The translations under genes were made by a program, and so were the position numbers. From the NCBI RefSeq assembly GCF_018275325.1, contig NZ_JAGVQR010000003.1:496001-560000 (forward strand): a stretch of DNA of 64,000 bases, given 5' to 3'. This stretch comes from Nocardioides palaemonis. Its GTDB lineage: Bacteria > Actinomycetota > Actinomycetes > Propionibacteriales > Nocardioidaceae. The notes below the pieces were generated by a model that was not told where the DNA came from, did no database searches, and saw only the letters and a list, made by a program, of their open reading frames with translations. This document shows, one piece after another, positions 52,495 through 60,818 of this stretch (the first letter of the stretch is position 1; each line of letters begins with the position of its first letter).

Positions 52495-53882
52495 CGCTGC
52501 GCCGGCCGCACGTCCGGCACCTCGCTGGTGTCGACCAGCTGCCCCAGGGGCAGGAACGACAGCCCGCCGTCGTCGGTCTCGAGCGAGACCACGGCCGTCG
52601 TGCGCTCGAGCTCGACCTGGGCCAGCACCGCGTCGTCCGGCAGACGGATCCGCGCCGCGGTCGCGGGATCGACCTCGACGCGTCGCTCCCGCACGACCGC
52701 CGCGCCGTCGGCGTCCCACGCCCGCAGGACGACGACGCCCGGGGCCGTGGCGCCGACGACCACCAGCCGCTTGGAGCCGGCCGGCAGGGCGGCCCCCGTC
52801 GAGGACTCCACCACGGGTCCGGCGACCGACAGCGCCAGGTCGCGGGGCGTACGGGTGCGCAGGCCTGCGGTGACGGGCCCCGTCGCGTCGAGGCGCAGCG
52901 CCTGCACGCCGACCGCCGTGCGTCCGCGCAGCACGCCGCCGAGGTCGACCTCGGCGACCGAGGCAGGCGCGAGGGTGACCTCCTCGAACCCGGCCGGCGC
53001 GAACTCGCTCTCGTCGCTGACCAGCCGGAGCTCGACCCGGACCTCGTCGTCACCCGGGTTGGCCAGGGTCAGGGTGCGGTCGGCCGCGCCGGTGCCGACG
53101 CCGGCGATGTAGGACGTGGTGGCCGGGGCGTCCTGGGCCGGCAGCCACTCGCGGACCGGGCGGTCCCGACCCAGGGGGTCGACCACGTCGACCACGCTGG
53201 AGCCGAGCCGGCCGCGCGAGACCTGCACGCGCAGCGCCAGCGCGTCGCGGTTGGGGGCGACCTCCGCCAGGTCGAAGGAGACCGACCGGGCGCCGGGCAC
53301 CCGGATGCCGCGCAGGGCGGGGACGTCGACCACACCGGTGCCGTCCCAGACGGTGACGTCCGCGACCGCCGGGCCCTTGTCGGGGTTGACCAGGGTGAGC
53401 GTGGAGGCGTGCTGGGCGGAGGCGCCGACGCCGGTGAACCAGCGTTCGGGTGCCGGCTGGTCGCACCCGAACGCCGAGCCGGAGCCGGATCGCGTGGCGA
53501 CCAGGCCGGGCGCGAGCTCGCCTGACCCGGACACGACGACCGTCCCGCGCTCGGTGCGCGAGGCGACGCCGTCGGTCAGGTCCTCGGTGTCGTCCTCGCG
53601 ACCGATCCGCAGCGCGAGCTCGCCGGAGGCCAGGGAGGTGCTGCCGAGGCGTACGTCGTCGGCGCCGGGGAGCTGCGCCGGGCAGACCGCGGTCGAGCGG
53701 TCGAGCGTCGCGGACGTCGGTCCGAAGGTGCTCGCCGGCACGTCGGCCGGTCGCACGAGAGCGAGGGCGGCGACGGTCAGCAGCGGGATCACGACGGCGA
53801 GCAGCGTCAGCGGCGAGGGGCGGCGGCTGCGGACCTCGGCGACGCGGCGGCGCCTCGGGGCGGGAGCGGTGGGGTCAGTCAT
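52491..53882 (-). CDS. DUF5719 membrane-anchored protein
   Basis: This 463-residue protein has a cytoplasmic Arg-rich N-terminus, one transmembrane helix (residues about 24-44, L-T-L-L-A-V-V-I-P-L-L-T-V-A-A-L) and a long extracytoplasmic region of beta-rich, Asp/Thr-rich repeats. This is the DUF5719 pattern, found next to a giant glycosyltransferase and WhiB2. The ATG at 53882 overlaps the glycosyltransferase stop by 8 bases. Role unknown; it may accompany surface glycosylation carried out by its neighbour. Confidence 0.85.
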   Translation of the reverse strand: MTDPTAPAPRRRRVAEVRSRRPSPLTLLAVVIPLLTVAALALVRPADVPASTFGPTSATLDRSTAVCPAQLPGADDVRLGSTSLASGELALRIGREDDTEDLTDGVASRTERGTVVVSGSGELAPGLVATRSGSGSAFGCDQPAPERWFTGVGASAQHASTLTLVNPDKGPAVADVTVWDGTGVVDVPALRGIRVPGARSVSFDLAEVAPNRDALALRVQVSRGRLGSSVVDVVDPLGRDRPVREWLPAQDAPATTSYIAGVGTGAADRTLTLANPGDDEVRVELRLVSDESEFAPAGFEEVTLAPASVAEVDLGGVLRGRTAVGVQALRLDATGPVTAGLRTRTPRDLALSVAGPVVESSTGAALPAGSKRLVVVGATAPGVVVLRAWDADGAAVVRERRVEVDPATAARIRLPDDAVLAQVELERTTAVVSLETDDGGLSFLPLGQLVDTSEVPDVRPAQR

Positions 53883-56772
53883 CGTCGCGGCCTCCCCTGC
53901 GCGGTCGGATGGTCGGGGCGGCGAGGACGAGCGCCACCAGGATGGCCAGGCCCTGCAGGACCAGCAGGGCCGGCCGCCACCACTGTCCCGAGCCGTCCAC
54001 GGCGTCGGCGTCGAGCGGGCGGTCGACGCGCCATGCGCGCGTGGAGCGGTCCTCCGCGCTGGCCTGGTCGAGGCCGGCGGTCGCGTCGAGCAGCGCCGAG
54101 ACCCGACCGTCGGCCGGCGAGCTGAGGACGACGTACTCGATGCCGCGGGCGCCCAGCGAGGCCACGACGCCGGGCGTCGGGGCGGAGACCAGCGTGCGCA
54201 CCTCGTCGGTGAGCCCGGTGTCCTCGTCGGCCAGGGTGAGGATCTCGTCCTCCCCCAGCGTGGTGCCGTCGTCGCGGCGGATGCGGTAGGTGATGCCGTC
54301 GTCGACCGAGCCGTCGAGCACGAGCACCCCGTGCTCCTGCCCCAGCAGCGAGCTCTGCTCCATGTAGGCCGGGACGGTCTGCGCGGCGTCGCGCGTCATC
54401 GCGTTCTCGGGCGTCGTCAGCCACCAGCCGAGCCCGCCGAGCGGCACGGCCGCGGCCACCAAGGCGAGCACCCCGGCGAGGGACCGCTGCCAGACGGGGT
54501 GGTGCTCGTCGAGGCGGCGGAGGTAGGCGTCGGCCCCCAGCACGACCGCGACGATCGAGGTGCCCTGCAGGATCACCACGAACAGACCCAGGCTGGGCCG
54601 GGTGGAGACGGACGGCAGGTCGAGGGTGACGTGCGAGACCACGCCGGACACGAGCGCCGCGGCCAGGGCGACCAGCCAGCAGATCACCACCGGGACCCGG
54701 GTGCGCCGGGGCAGCAGCGCCGCCAGCGCCAGCACCACCAGCACGGCACCGAGCCAGGTGGGGGCGCCGAGGTCGTTGAGCCGGCCGGTCAGCAGCCCCT
54801 GGAAGGTGACCTGGTCGACCGTGAGCCGGCCGGCCTCGAGGAGCAGGCCGGCGGCCGAGCCGGTGGTCAGCAGCGGCAGCAGCCAGGGGGCCAGCAGCAC
54901 GGGGGTGGCCGCGACCGCCACGACCGGCGGGCCCCAGCTGTCGCGGTCGCGCAGCAGCCGCGGGGCGATGAAGGCGGCCGACCCCAGCACGACGGCCGTC
55001 GCGAGGAGGGCGAACAGCCAGAGTCCCGGCACGAACGAGGCGCCCAGGGCGAGGAACAGGGCGGTGCGCCAGGCGGCGCGCCACCGGCGGTCGCGGTCGG
55101 GGTCGACGAACCCGAGCGCGGCGCGGGCGGCCCACGGCAGCAGCGCGGCGACCGCCACCGTGCCGAAGCGGCCCTCGCTCCACGCGCCCGACGTGACCGG
55201 GACGAGGGCGTAGGTCAGCGCGCCCCAGACGACCAGCCAGCGCGGCAGCCCGAGCGGGTCGACGAGGCGGCCGACGACGGCGAGGAGCCGCCAGGCTCCC
55301 CACGCGGCGATCGGGACCGCGAGCAGCATCAGCCCCGAGACGACCGCGCCGGTGTGGCCGAGCAGGACCGAGGCGGCGACCGCGAATGGCAGCACGTAGG
55401 CCGGGGCGGGCACGTCGGTGCCGGTGCCGAGGGGGTGCCAGGAGGCGACGTGCAGCGACCACCAGTCGGAGGCGGCGGCGGGCACCGGTGACAGGGCGCC
55501 CCCGGTGATCGAGCCGAACGCCTCGCGGCCGGCGAGCAGCGCGAGCAGGCCGAAGAGCACGAGCACCACGGCGACCGGGTTGGTGAAGAAGCGCGCGACC
55601 AGGCCGGTGTCGGTGAGGTAGGCCTCCTCGTCGTCCTCCGTGGAGGAGCGGCGCTGCTCGCTCACCCGCACCGCCTCCGGCTCCCTGGCCTGCCGGCGCC
55701 GTTCGGCGACGTCGGCGGCCTGGCTGGTGGCCGCCGCTGCGAGGTCGGTCACCAGGTCGAGGCCGTGCCGGTAGGGCAGCCAGGGCGGTGCCAGCAGGTG
55801 GCGTACGTCCGCCGGGTCGCCGTCGCGGCGCGACGCCCGGTCGCGGCGCGCGGCCAGCACCTGGCGCGGCCGGCCGTGCACCGACAGGGCCGCCGCGAGC
55901 TCGTCGAGGGCCTCGCCCACCGACCGCACCGCGAGGAAGCCGAGCACCCGCAGCAGCGAGCCCCAGAAGAGCCGGACGTACTGCCACGGCAGGGCCCGGG
56001 AGGAGACGTTGGCCAGCGAGGTGAACAGCGCGGCGCGGCGCTCCTGGTAGTGGGTGTGCCGCCCCGTCAGCGGGGTGCGCCGCACGCCGCGGTGCGCCGC
56101 CTCGGCGTGGAACACCACGGCCTGCGGCACCACCAGGGTGCGGTGGCCGGCCTGCGCGGCGCGCCAGCCGAAGTCGAGGTCGTTGCCGAAGATCGGCAGC
56201 TCCTCGTCGAGCCCGCCCAGCGACTCCAGCACCTCGCGCCGGACCAGCATGCCGGCGGTGTTGACCGCCAGCACCTCGCGCACGGCGTCGTGCTGGCCCT
56301 GGTCGTACTCGCCGCGCTCCAGGCCGGTCTCGCGGCGACCGGTGCCGGAGATCGTGAGGCCGACCTCGAGCAGCCGGCGCAGCGAGGGCCACTCGCGCAG
56401 CTTGGGACCGAGGACCGCGGCGTCGGGGTGCTCCTGCGCGGCCGCGAGCAGCGCGGCGAGGGCACCGGGGTCGGGGTTGCTGTCGTCGTGCAGCAACCAG
56501 ATCCACTCGTCGGTCCCACCCGTGGGGGGGAGGAGCGAGAGGCCGTGGCGCACCGCGGCCGGATAGCTCGTCGACCCGTGCACGACGTCGACGACCAGCC
56601 GCTCGCCGAGGACGGCGAGGCCGTCACGGACGAGCTCGACGGAGGTGTCGCGGCTGGTGGTGTCGACCACCGCGACGCGGTCGACCGGGAGGGTCTGCCC
56701 GGTCAGGCCGGCGAGGACCGCGGGGAGCCACCGCGCTCCGTCATGGGTGACGAGAAGCGCTGCGACGGACAC
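53875..56772 (-). CDS. Large GT2 glycosyltransferase with membrane domain
   Basis: From a GTG at 56772 this encodes 965 residues. The N-terminal 300 residues are a GT-A domain (L-L-V-T-H-D-G-A-R-W-L-P-A-V near residue 6, D-E-W-I-W-L-L-H-D-D-S-N with the metal-binding D-D, G-N-D-L-D-F-G-W-R-A). From about residue 395 onward there are roughly 12 transmembrane segments and a soluble C-terminal part (H-G-V-L-V-L-D-G-S-V-D-D). Proteins of this size beside DUF5719 and WhiB2 are conserved in actinobacteria and probably build a wall polysaccharide. The donor and product are unknown. Confidence 0.88.
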   Translation of the reverse strand: MSVAALLVTHDGARWLPAVLAGLTGQTLPVDRVAVVDTTSRDTSVELVRDGLAVLGERLVVDVVHGSTSYPAAVRHGLSLLPPTGGTDEWIWLLHDDSNPDPGALAALLAAAQEHPDAAVLGPKLREWPSLRRLLEVGLTISGTGRRETGLERGEYDQGQHDAVREVLAVNTAGMLVRREVLESLGGLDEELPIFGNDLDFGWRAAQAGHRTLVVPQAVVFHAEAAHRGVRRTPLTGRHTHYQERRAALFTSLANVSSRALPWQYVRLFWGSLLRVLGFLAVRSVGEALDELAAALSVHGRPRQVLAARRDRASRRDGDPADVRHLLAPPWLPYRHGLDLVTDLAAAATSQAADVAERRRQAREPEAVRVSEQRRSSTEDDEEAYLTDTGLVARFFTNPVAVVLVLFGLLALLAGREAFGSITGGALSPVPAAASDWWSLHVASWHPLGTGTDVPAPAYVLPFAVAASVLLGHTGAVVSGLMLLAVPIAAWGAWRLLAVVGRLVDPLGLPRWLVVWGALTYALVPVTSGAWSEGRFGTVAVAALLPWAARAALGFVDPDRDRRWRAAWRTALFLALGASFVPGLWLFALLATAVVLGSAAFIAPRLLRDRDSWGPPVVAVAATPVLLAPWLLPLLTTGSAAGLLLEAGRLTVDQVTFQGLLTGRLNDLGAPTWLGAVLVVLALAALLPRRTRVPVVICWLVALAAALVSGVVSHVTLDLPSVSTRPSLGLFVVILQGTSIVAVVLGADAYLRRLDEHHPVWQRSLAGVLALVAAAVPLGGLGWWLTTPENAMTRDAAQTVPAYMEQSSLLGQEHGVLVLDGSVDDGITYRIRRDDGTTLGEDEILTLADEDTGLTDEVRTLVSAPTPGVVASLGARGIEYVVLSSPADGRVSALLDATAGLDQASAEDRSTRAWRVDRPLDADAVDGSGQWWRPALLVLQGLAILVALVLAAPTIRPRRGGRDDD

Positions 56773-56831
56773 CGGAGCACCTTAGCGAGGGGCTCCGCGG
56801 GGTCCGAAAACGGCGGCGGGGGCCGCCCGGG

Positions 56832-57089
56832 TCAGACCGCGCGCTTCTTCAGCTTGCGGCGCTCACGCTCGGACAGGCCGCCCCAGATGCCGAACCGCTC
56901 GTCGTTCATCAACGCGTACTCGAGGCAGTCGTCGCGGACCTCGCACGTCAGGCAGACCTTCTTGGCCTCACGGGTGGAGCCGCCCTTCTCGGGGAAGAAC
57001 GCCTCGGGGTCCGTCTGCGCGCACAGGGCGCGGTCCTGCCAACCGATTTCCTCGCCCTCGGGCTCGAGGAGAAACAGTTCTGCTCTCAT
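56832..57089 (-). CDS. whiB2: WhiB-family iron-sulfur transcription factor (WhiB2/WhmD type)
   Basis: This 85-residue protein starts at an ATG at 57089. Four cysteines (residues 23, 46, 49 and 55, the last three as C-x2-C-x5-C) hold a [4Fe-4S] cluster. The G-I-W-G-G turn at 67-71 and the basic tail G-L-S-E-R-E-R-R-K-L-K-K are the family hallmarks; WhiB proteins act with sigma-A. By position beside fbiA and DUF3499 this is the WhiB2/WhmD orthologue, needed for septation in mycobacteria. A canonical promoter lies about 50 bp upstream. Confidence 0.95.
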   Translation of the reverse strand: MRAELFLLEPEGEEIGWQDRALCAQTDPEAFFPEKGGSTREAKKVCLTCEVRDDCLEYALMNDERFGIWGGLSERERRKLKKRAV

Positions 57090-57137
57090 GTCTTCTCGCC
57101 CTTTCGACCCTGGTGGAAGCTGAACGACACTGTGGGA

Positions 57138-57167
57138 ATTACATGCCTGTCGTACACCGCAAGTCAA
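57138..57167 (-). promoter_or_regulatory. Promoter of whiB2
   Basis: On the minus strand TTGACT (57162-57167) is followed after 18 bp by TGTAAT (57138-57143), a good sigma-70-type pair. Transcription would begin about 40 bp before the whiB2 ATG at 57089. Confidence 0.6.
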
Positions 57168-57212
57168 GCCCGGATCTGATATGGCCATTCCCCTTCGGGC
57201 AGGCTGTCACCT

Positions 57213-58274
57213 ATGTCATCATCCGGCGCGATGCCCACCCCGAACCCCCCGTCCGCAGGCGCCGTCCGGCGCATCACGGTGCTGTCCGGAGGGGTGGGTG
57301 GCGCCCGCTTCCTCCAGGGACTCTTGCACGGCCTGCGCAACGGCCTGGTGCCGGGCGGCACGGCCGAGACGGAGGTCACGGTCGTGGCCAACACGGCCGA
57401 CGACTGGTGGATCCACGGGCTGAAGGTCTGCCCCGACCTCGACACCGTGATGTACACCCTGGGCGACGGCATCGACCACGAGCGCGGCTGGGGCCGGCGC
57501 GAGGAGACCTGGAGCGCGAAGACCGAGCTGGAGGCCTACGGCGTCGAGCCGACCTGGTTCGGGCTGGGCGACCGCGACATCGCCACCCACCTCGTCCGCA
57601 CCCAGATGCTCGAGGCGGGCTACACGCTCTCGCAGGTCACCGAGGCGCTCTGCCGACGGTGGCAGCCCGGTGTGCGGCTGCTCCCGATGAGCGACGACCG
57701 GGTCGAGACCCACATCGCGGTCGCCGACCCCGACAGCCCGAGCGGCCGGCGGGTGGTCCACTTCCAGGAGTACTGGGTGCGGATGCACGCCGCCGTCCCC
57801 GCCGAGGCCGTGCTGGTCGTCGGGCAGGACCAGGCGACTCCCGCGCCCGGCGTGCTGGAGGCGATCTCGGAGGCCGACCTGGTCGTGCTGCCGCCGTCCA
57901 ACCCGGTCGTCTCGGTCGGCACCATCCTCGGCGTGCCCGGCGTCCGCGAGGCGCTCCGGTCGACGCCCGCCCCCGTCGTGGGCCTCTCCCCCATCGTCGG
58001 CGGCGACCACGTGCGCGGCATGGCCGCCCAGGTGCTGGCCGCCATCGGCGTGGAGGTCTCGGCAGCCGCGGTCGGCCTCCACCTCGGCGCCCGCTCCGCC
58101 GGCGGCGTGCTCGACGGCTGGCTCGTCGACGAGCGCGACGCCGACCAGGTCGCCGTGCTCGAGGCCGCCGGACTCCGGGCGCGCGCGGTCCCGCTGATGA
58201 TGACCGACCACGACGCCACCGCGGCGATGGCTGCGGCCGCCGTCGCGCTGGCCCGCGAGCCGCGCCCCGCATGA
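57213..58274 (+). CDS. fbiA: 2-phospho-L-lactate transferase (F420 biosynthesis)
   Basis: This 353-residue CofD/FbiA protein has V-L-S-G-G-V-G-G-A-R-F near residue 23 at the nucleotide-binding start, N-T-A-D-D-W-W-I-H-G-L-K-V-C-P-D-L-D-T near residue 60, then G-D-R-D-I-A-T-H and the L-P-P-S-N-P-V-V segment near residue 230. It transfers the phospholactyl (or phosphoenolpyruvyl) group to Fo in coenzyme F420 biosynthesis in the cytosol. ATG at 57213, with a possible alternative six codons later. Its stop overlaps the ATG of fbiB by 4 bases. Confidence 0.94.
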   Translation: MSSSGAMPTPNPPSAGAVRRITVLSGGVGGARFLQGLLHGLRNGLVPGGTAETEVTVVANTADDWWIHGLKVCPDLDTVMYTLGDGIDHERGWGRREETWSAKTELEAYGVEPTWFGLGDRDIATHLVRTQMLEAGYTLSQVTEALCRRWQPGVRLLPMSDDRVETHIAVADPDSPSGRRVVHFQEYWVRMHAAVPAEAVLVVGQDQATPAPGVLEAISEADLVVLPPSNPVVSVGTILGVPGVREALRSTPAPVVGLSPIVGGDHVRGMAAQVLAAIGVEVSAAAVGLHLGARSAGGVLDGWLVDERDADQVAVLEAAGLRARAVPLMMTDHDATAAMAAAAVALAREPRPA

Positions 58275-59269
58275 GCGGGCGCGCGCACCGGATCGAGGTC
58301 TGGGCGCCCGACGGCGTCGCGGAGGTCACTGCCGGCGACGACCTCGTCGCCCTCGTCCTGGCCGCGACCGGGGGCGGCAGCGACCTCGCCGACGGCGACG
58401 TCGTGTGCCTCACCAGCAAGGTCGTCAGCAAGGCCGAGGGCCGGGTACGCCGGGGCGACCGGGACGAGGCGATCGAGGAGGAGACCGTGCGGGTCGTCGC
58501 CCGCCGCGGCGCCACCCGCATCGTGCGCAACCGCCTCGGTCTCACCATGGCCGCGGCCGGGGTGGACGCGTCCAACGTCGAGGTCGGCTCGGTGGTGCTG
58601 CTGCCGCTCGACCCCGACGCCTCGGCGCGCGACCTCCGCGCAGGGCTGCTCGAGCGGGCCGGGGTCAACGTCGCCGTCGTCGTCACCGACACCTCCGGCC
58701 GGGCCTGGCGCGAGGGCCAGACCGACCTCGCGGTCGGCGCCGCCGGCCTCGTGGTCGCCGAGGACCACGCCGGTCGCACCGACCCCTACGGCAACCCGCT
58801 CGCCGTCACCCTCCCCGCCGTGGCCGACGAGATCGCCGGCGCCGCGGAGCTCGCCCAGGGCAAGCTCGCAGCCCGCCCCCTCGCGATCGTGCGGGGACGC
58901 GCCGACCTGGTGCTGCCGGCCGGTGAGCACGGACCGGGGGCGACGTCGCTGGTCCGGGCGGAGGGTGCCGACTTCTTCGGCTACGGAGCGCGCGAGGCCG
59001 TCGTGCGTGCCCTGGCCGGGGACGCGGGCGACCGCGCCCCCTTCGGCTCACCCGCCACGCCCGCCGAGCTGAGGTCGTCGCTCGGTGCCGTCGTCGGCAC
59101 CGTCACCGGCGAGCCGGGCGCGGCCGGCCTGGCCCTGCCCGCCGACGCCGACCGGACGGCCGTCGCGGCGGTGCTCTTCGCGCACGGGTGGCGCCTCGAC
59201 GCCTGGGAGCCCGGGGTCGTCGACGCCGGATCGGGCGTCGTGTGCCGCGTGTCACCCGTGACTACGTAG
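58271..59269 (+). CDS. fbiB: Coenzyme F420-0:L-glutamate ligase (FbiB, CofE part only)
   Basis: This 332-residue protein starts at the ATG overlapping the fbiA stop. The CofE domain covers about residues 15-245 (G-D-V-V-C-L-T-S-K-V-V-S-K-A-E-G-R-V, T-D-T-S-G-R-A-W-R-E-G, V-A-G or similar metal loops, R-T-D-P-Y-G-N-P-L). It adds L-glutamate residues to F420-0 using GTP. In mycobacteria FbiB is about 448 residues with a C-terminal FMN-binding nitroreductase domain that reduces dehydro-F420; here only about 90 residues follow (F-G-Y-G-A-R-E-A-V-V-R-A-L ...), too few for that domain. The ligase call is firm; the reductase is probably supplied elsewhere. Confidence 0.88.
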   Translation: MSGRAHRIEVWAPDGVAEVTAGDDLVALVLAATGGGSDLADGDVVCLTSKVVSKAEGRVRRGDRDEAIEEETVRVVARRGATRIVRNRLGLTMAAAGVDASNVEVGSVVLLPLDPDASARDLRAGLLERAGVNVAVVVTDTSGRAWREGQTDLAVGAAGLVVAEDHAGRTDPYGNPLAVTLPAVADEIAGAAELAQGKLAARPLAIVRGRADLVLPAGEHGPGATSLVRAEGADFFGYGAREAVVRALAGDAGDRAPFGSPATPAELRSSLGAVVGTVTGEPGAAGLALPADADRTAVAAVLFAHGWRLDAWEPGVVDAGSGVVCRVSPVTT

Positions 59270-59318
59270 ACTCTGCCGACGTCCCACCGCACGCCCCTTC
59301 ACGAGAGACACCACCACC

Positions 59319-60059
59319 GTGGCCAAGCAGCCGAAGAAGACCGACCGTCAGGCGGTCATCGACTCCATCCGCTCCCAGCAGTCGCGCTCCGAGAACCGGC
59401 GCGGCCTGGCGATCGTGGGCGTGTGCGTCCTCGTGGCGGTGCTCATCGTCGGCGCCGCGGCCTTCAAGCCGCTCCGGGACTGGTGGGACCTGCGGGCCTA
59501 CGCCAACGACTCGCTCGGCGAGATCGGCGCCAAGGCCTCGACCTGCCAGAAGGTCACCACCAAGAAGGCCGAGGGCAACCAGGACCACGTCGAGGTCGGC
59601 ACGCCGATGACCTACCCGGACTCGCCGCCGGCCTTCGGCCAGCACTGGAACATGTGGGACAGCATGGACCGCAAGCTCTACACGACCTCGGACCGTCCCG
59701 AGCTCGGCGAGCTGGTCCACAACCTCGAGCACGGCTACACGATCCTCTGGTACGACGAGACCATCGCCGACAGCTCCTCGGCCATGGACGAGCTGCGCGG
59801 CATCGCCTCCAAGCTCCAGGGCACGACCAACCTGCGCGACAAGTTCAAGGCCGTGCCGTGGACTTCTGAGGACGGCGACCCGTTCCCCGAGGGCCAGCAC
59901 GTCGCCTTCACCCACTGGTCGGTGGGCGGTGTCGGCCAGACCGACGCCTCCAAGCAGGTGGGCGTCTGGCAGTACTGCTCGGACCTGAGCGGCAGCGCGC
60001 TCGAGCAGTTCATGGAGGACTACCCCTACATGGACTCGCCGGAGCCGACGGTCGTCTGA
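59319..60059 (+). CDS. DUF3105 membrane-anchored protein
   Basis: This 246-residue protein starts at a GTG at 59319. A lysine-rich N-terminus is followed by one transmembrane helix (residues about 30-50, G-L-A-I-V-G-V-C-V-L-V-A-V-L-I-V-G-A). The outside part has the DUF3105 signature: P-M-T-Y-P-D-S-P-P-A-F-G-Q-H-W, N-L-E-H-G-Y-T-I-L-W-Y-D-E, and H-W-S-V. Function is unknown; the family often lies beside exported or wall proteins. It is separated from fbiB by 49 bp. Confidence 0.88.
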   Translation: MAKQPKKTDRQAVIDSIRSQQSRSENRRGLAIVGVCVLVAVLIVGAAAFKPLRDWWDLRAYANDSLGEIGAKASTCQKVTTKKAEGNQDHVEVGTPMTYPDSPPAFGQHWNMWDSMDRKLYTTSDRPELGELVHNLEHGYTILWYDETIADSSSAMDELRGIASKLQGTTNLRDKFKAVPWTSEDGDPFPEGQHVAFTHWSVGGVGQTDASKQVGVWQYCSDLSGSALEQFMEDYPYMDSPEPTVV

Positions 60060-60077
60060 CCCCGGCCGGGGACGCAC

Positions 60078-60803
60078 GTGACCACCTTCGCCGAGGTCCT
60101 GTCCGCCCAGCTCCGTCGTGACCCCGGTCGCCCCCTGGTGACCTTCTACGACCACGCCACCGACGAGCGGGTCGAGCTGTCCGTGACGACGTACGCCAAC
60201 TGGGTGGCCAAGGCGGCCGGGCTGCTCGTCGAGGAGTGCGACCTCGAGCGCGGCGCGACGCTGCGCATCGACCTGCCGCCCCACTGGCTGTCGCCGGTCT
60301 TCCTGGGCGCCGCCTGGACGGTCGGCCTGCGCGTGACGACGTCGGACGCACCGGACGCCGTGGTCTGCGGACCCGACGGCCTCGAGCGCTGGTCGTCGCT
60401 CGCCGGCTCGGTGCCCGTCCTCGCCTGCAGCCTGCGCCCCCTGGGCGTGCGGTTCGCCGAGCCGCTCCCCTCCGGGGTCCTCGACGTCGGCGTGGAGATC
60501 TGGTCGCAGCCCGACAGGTTCACCGCCTGGGACCCGCCGTCCGGGTCCGACCCCGCCACCGACGCGCTCACCCACGACGAGGTGTTCGGCGCGAGCCCCG
60601 CGGACGAGCTGACGGCCGCCGTCGGGAGGTCTCTCACCGACGGCGGCCGTCTCCTCTCGGTGGCCGACCCGGCTTCCCCACCAGGAACGGCCACCTTCAC
60701 CGAGCCCCTCAGACGAGGAGGCTCGCTGGTCCTCGTGCGCAACCCCGACCCCGGTCGCCTCGACGCCGTCTTCGACGCGGAGCGGGCGACCGCACGGTCC
60801 TGA
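60078..60803 (+). CDS. TIGR03089 family protein (truncated AMP-ligase-like)
   Basis: This 241-residue protein starts at a GTG at 60078. It resembles the N-terminal part of an AMP-binding acyl-CoA synthetase (R-P-L-V-T-F-Y-D-H-A-T-D-E-R-V-E-L-S-V-T-T-Y, L-R-I-D-L-P-P-H-W) but is far too short to be one and lacks the ATP-binding and C-terminal domains. This is the TIGR03089 family, conserved in actinobacteria near wall-polymer genes. Its role is not established. It converges on the amidase gene with 15 bp between the stops. Confidence 0.88.
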   Translation: MTTFAEVLSAQLRRDPGRPLVTFYDHATDERVELSVTTYANWVAKAAGLLVEECDLERGATLRIDLPPHWLSPVFLGAAWTVGLRVTTSDAPDAVVCGPDGLERWSSLAGSVPVLACSLRPLGVRFAEPLPSGVLDVGVEIWSQPDRFTAWDPPSGSDPATDALTHDEVFGASPADELTAAVGRSLTDGGRLLSVADPASPPGTATFTEPLRRGGSLVLVRNPDPGRLDAVFDAERATARS

Positions 60804-60818
60804 CCGCGCGACCCCGGC

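Noticed and set aside
56811..56826. Terminator after whiB2
   Set aside because: The GGCGG/CCGCC pairing is only about 5 bp and could arise by chance at this GC content.
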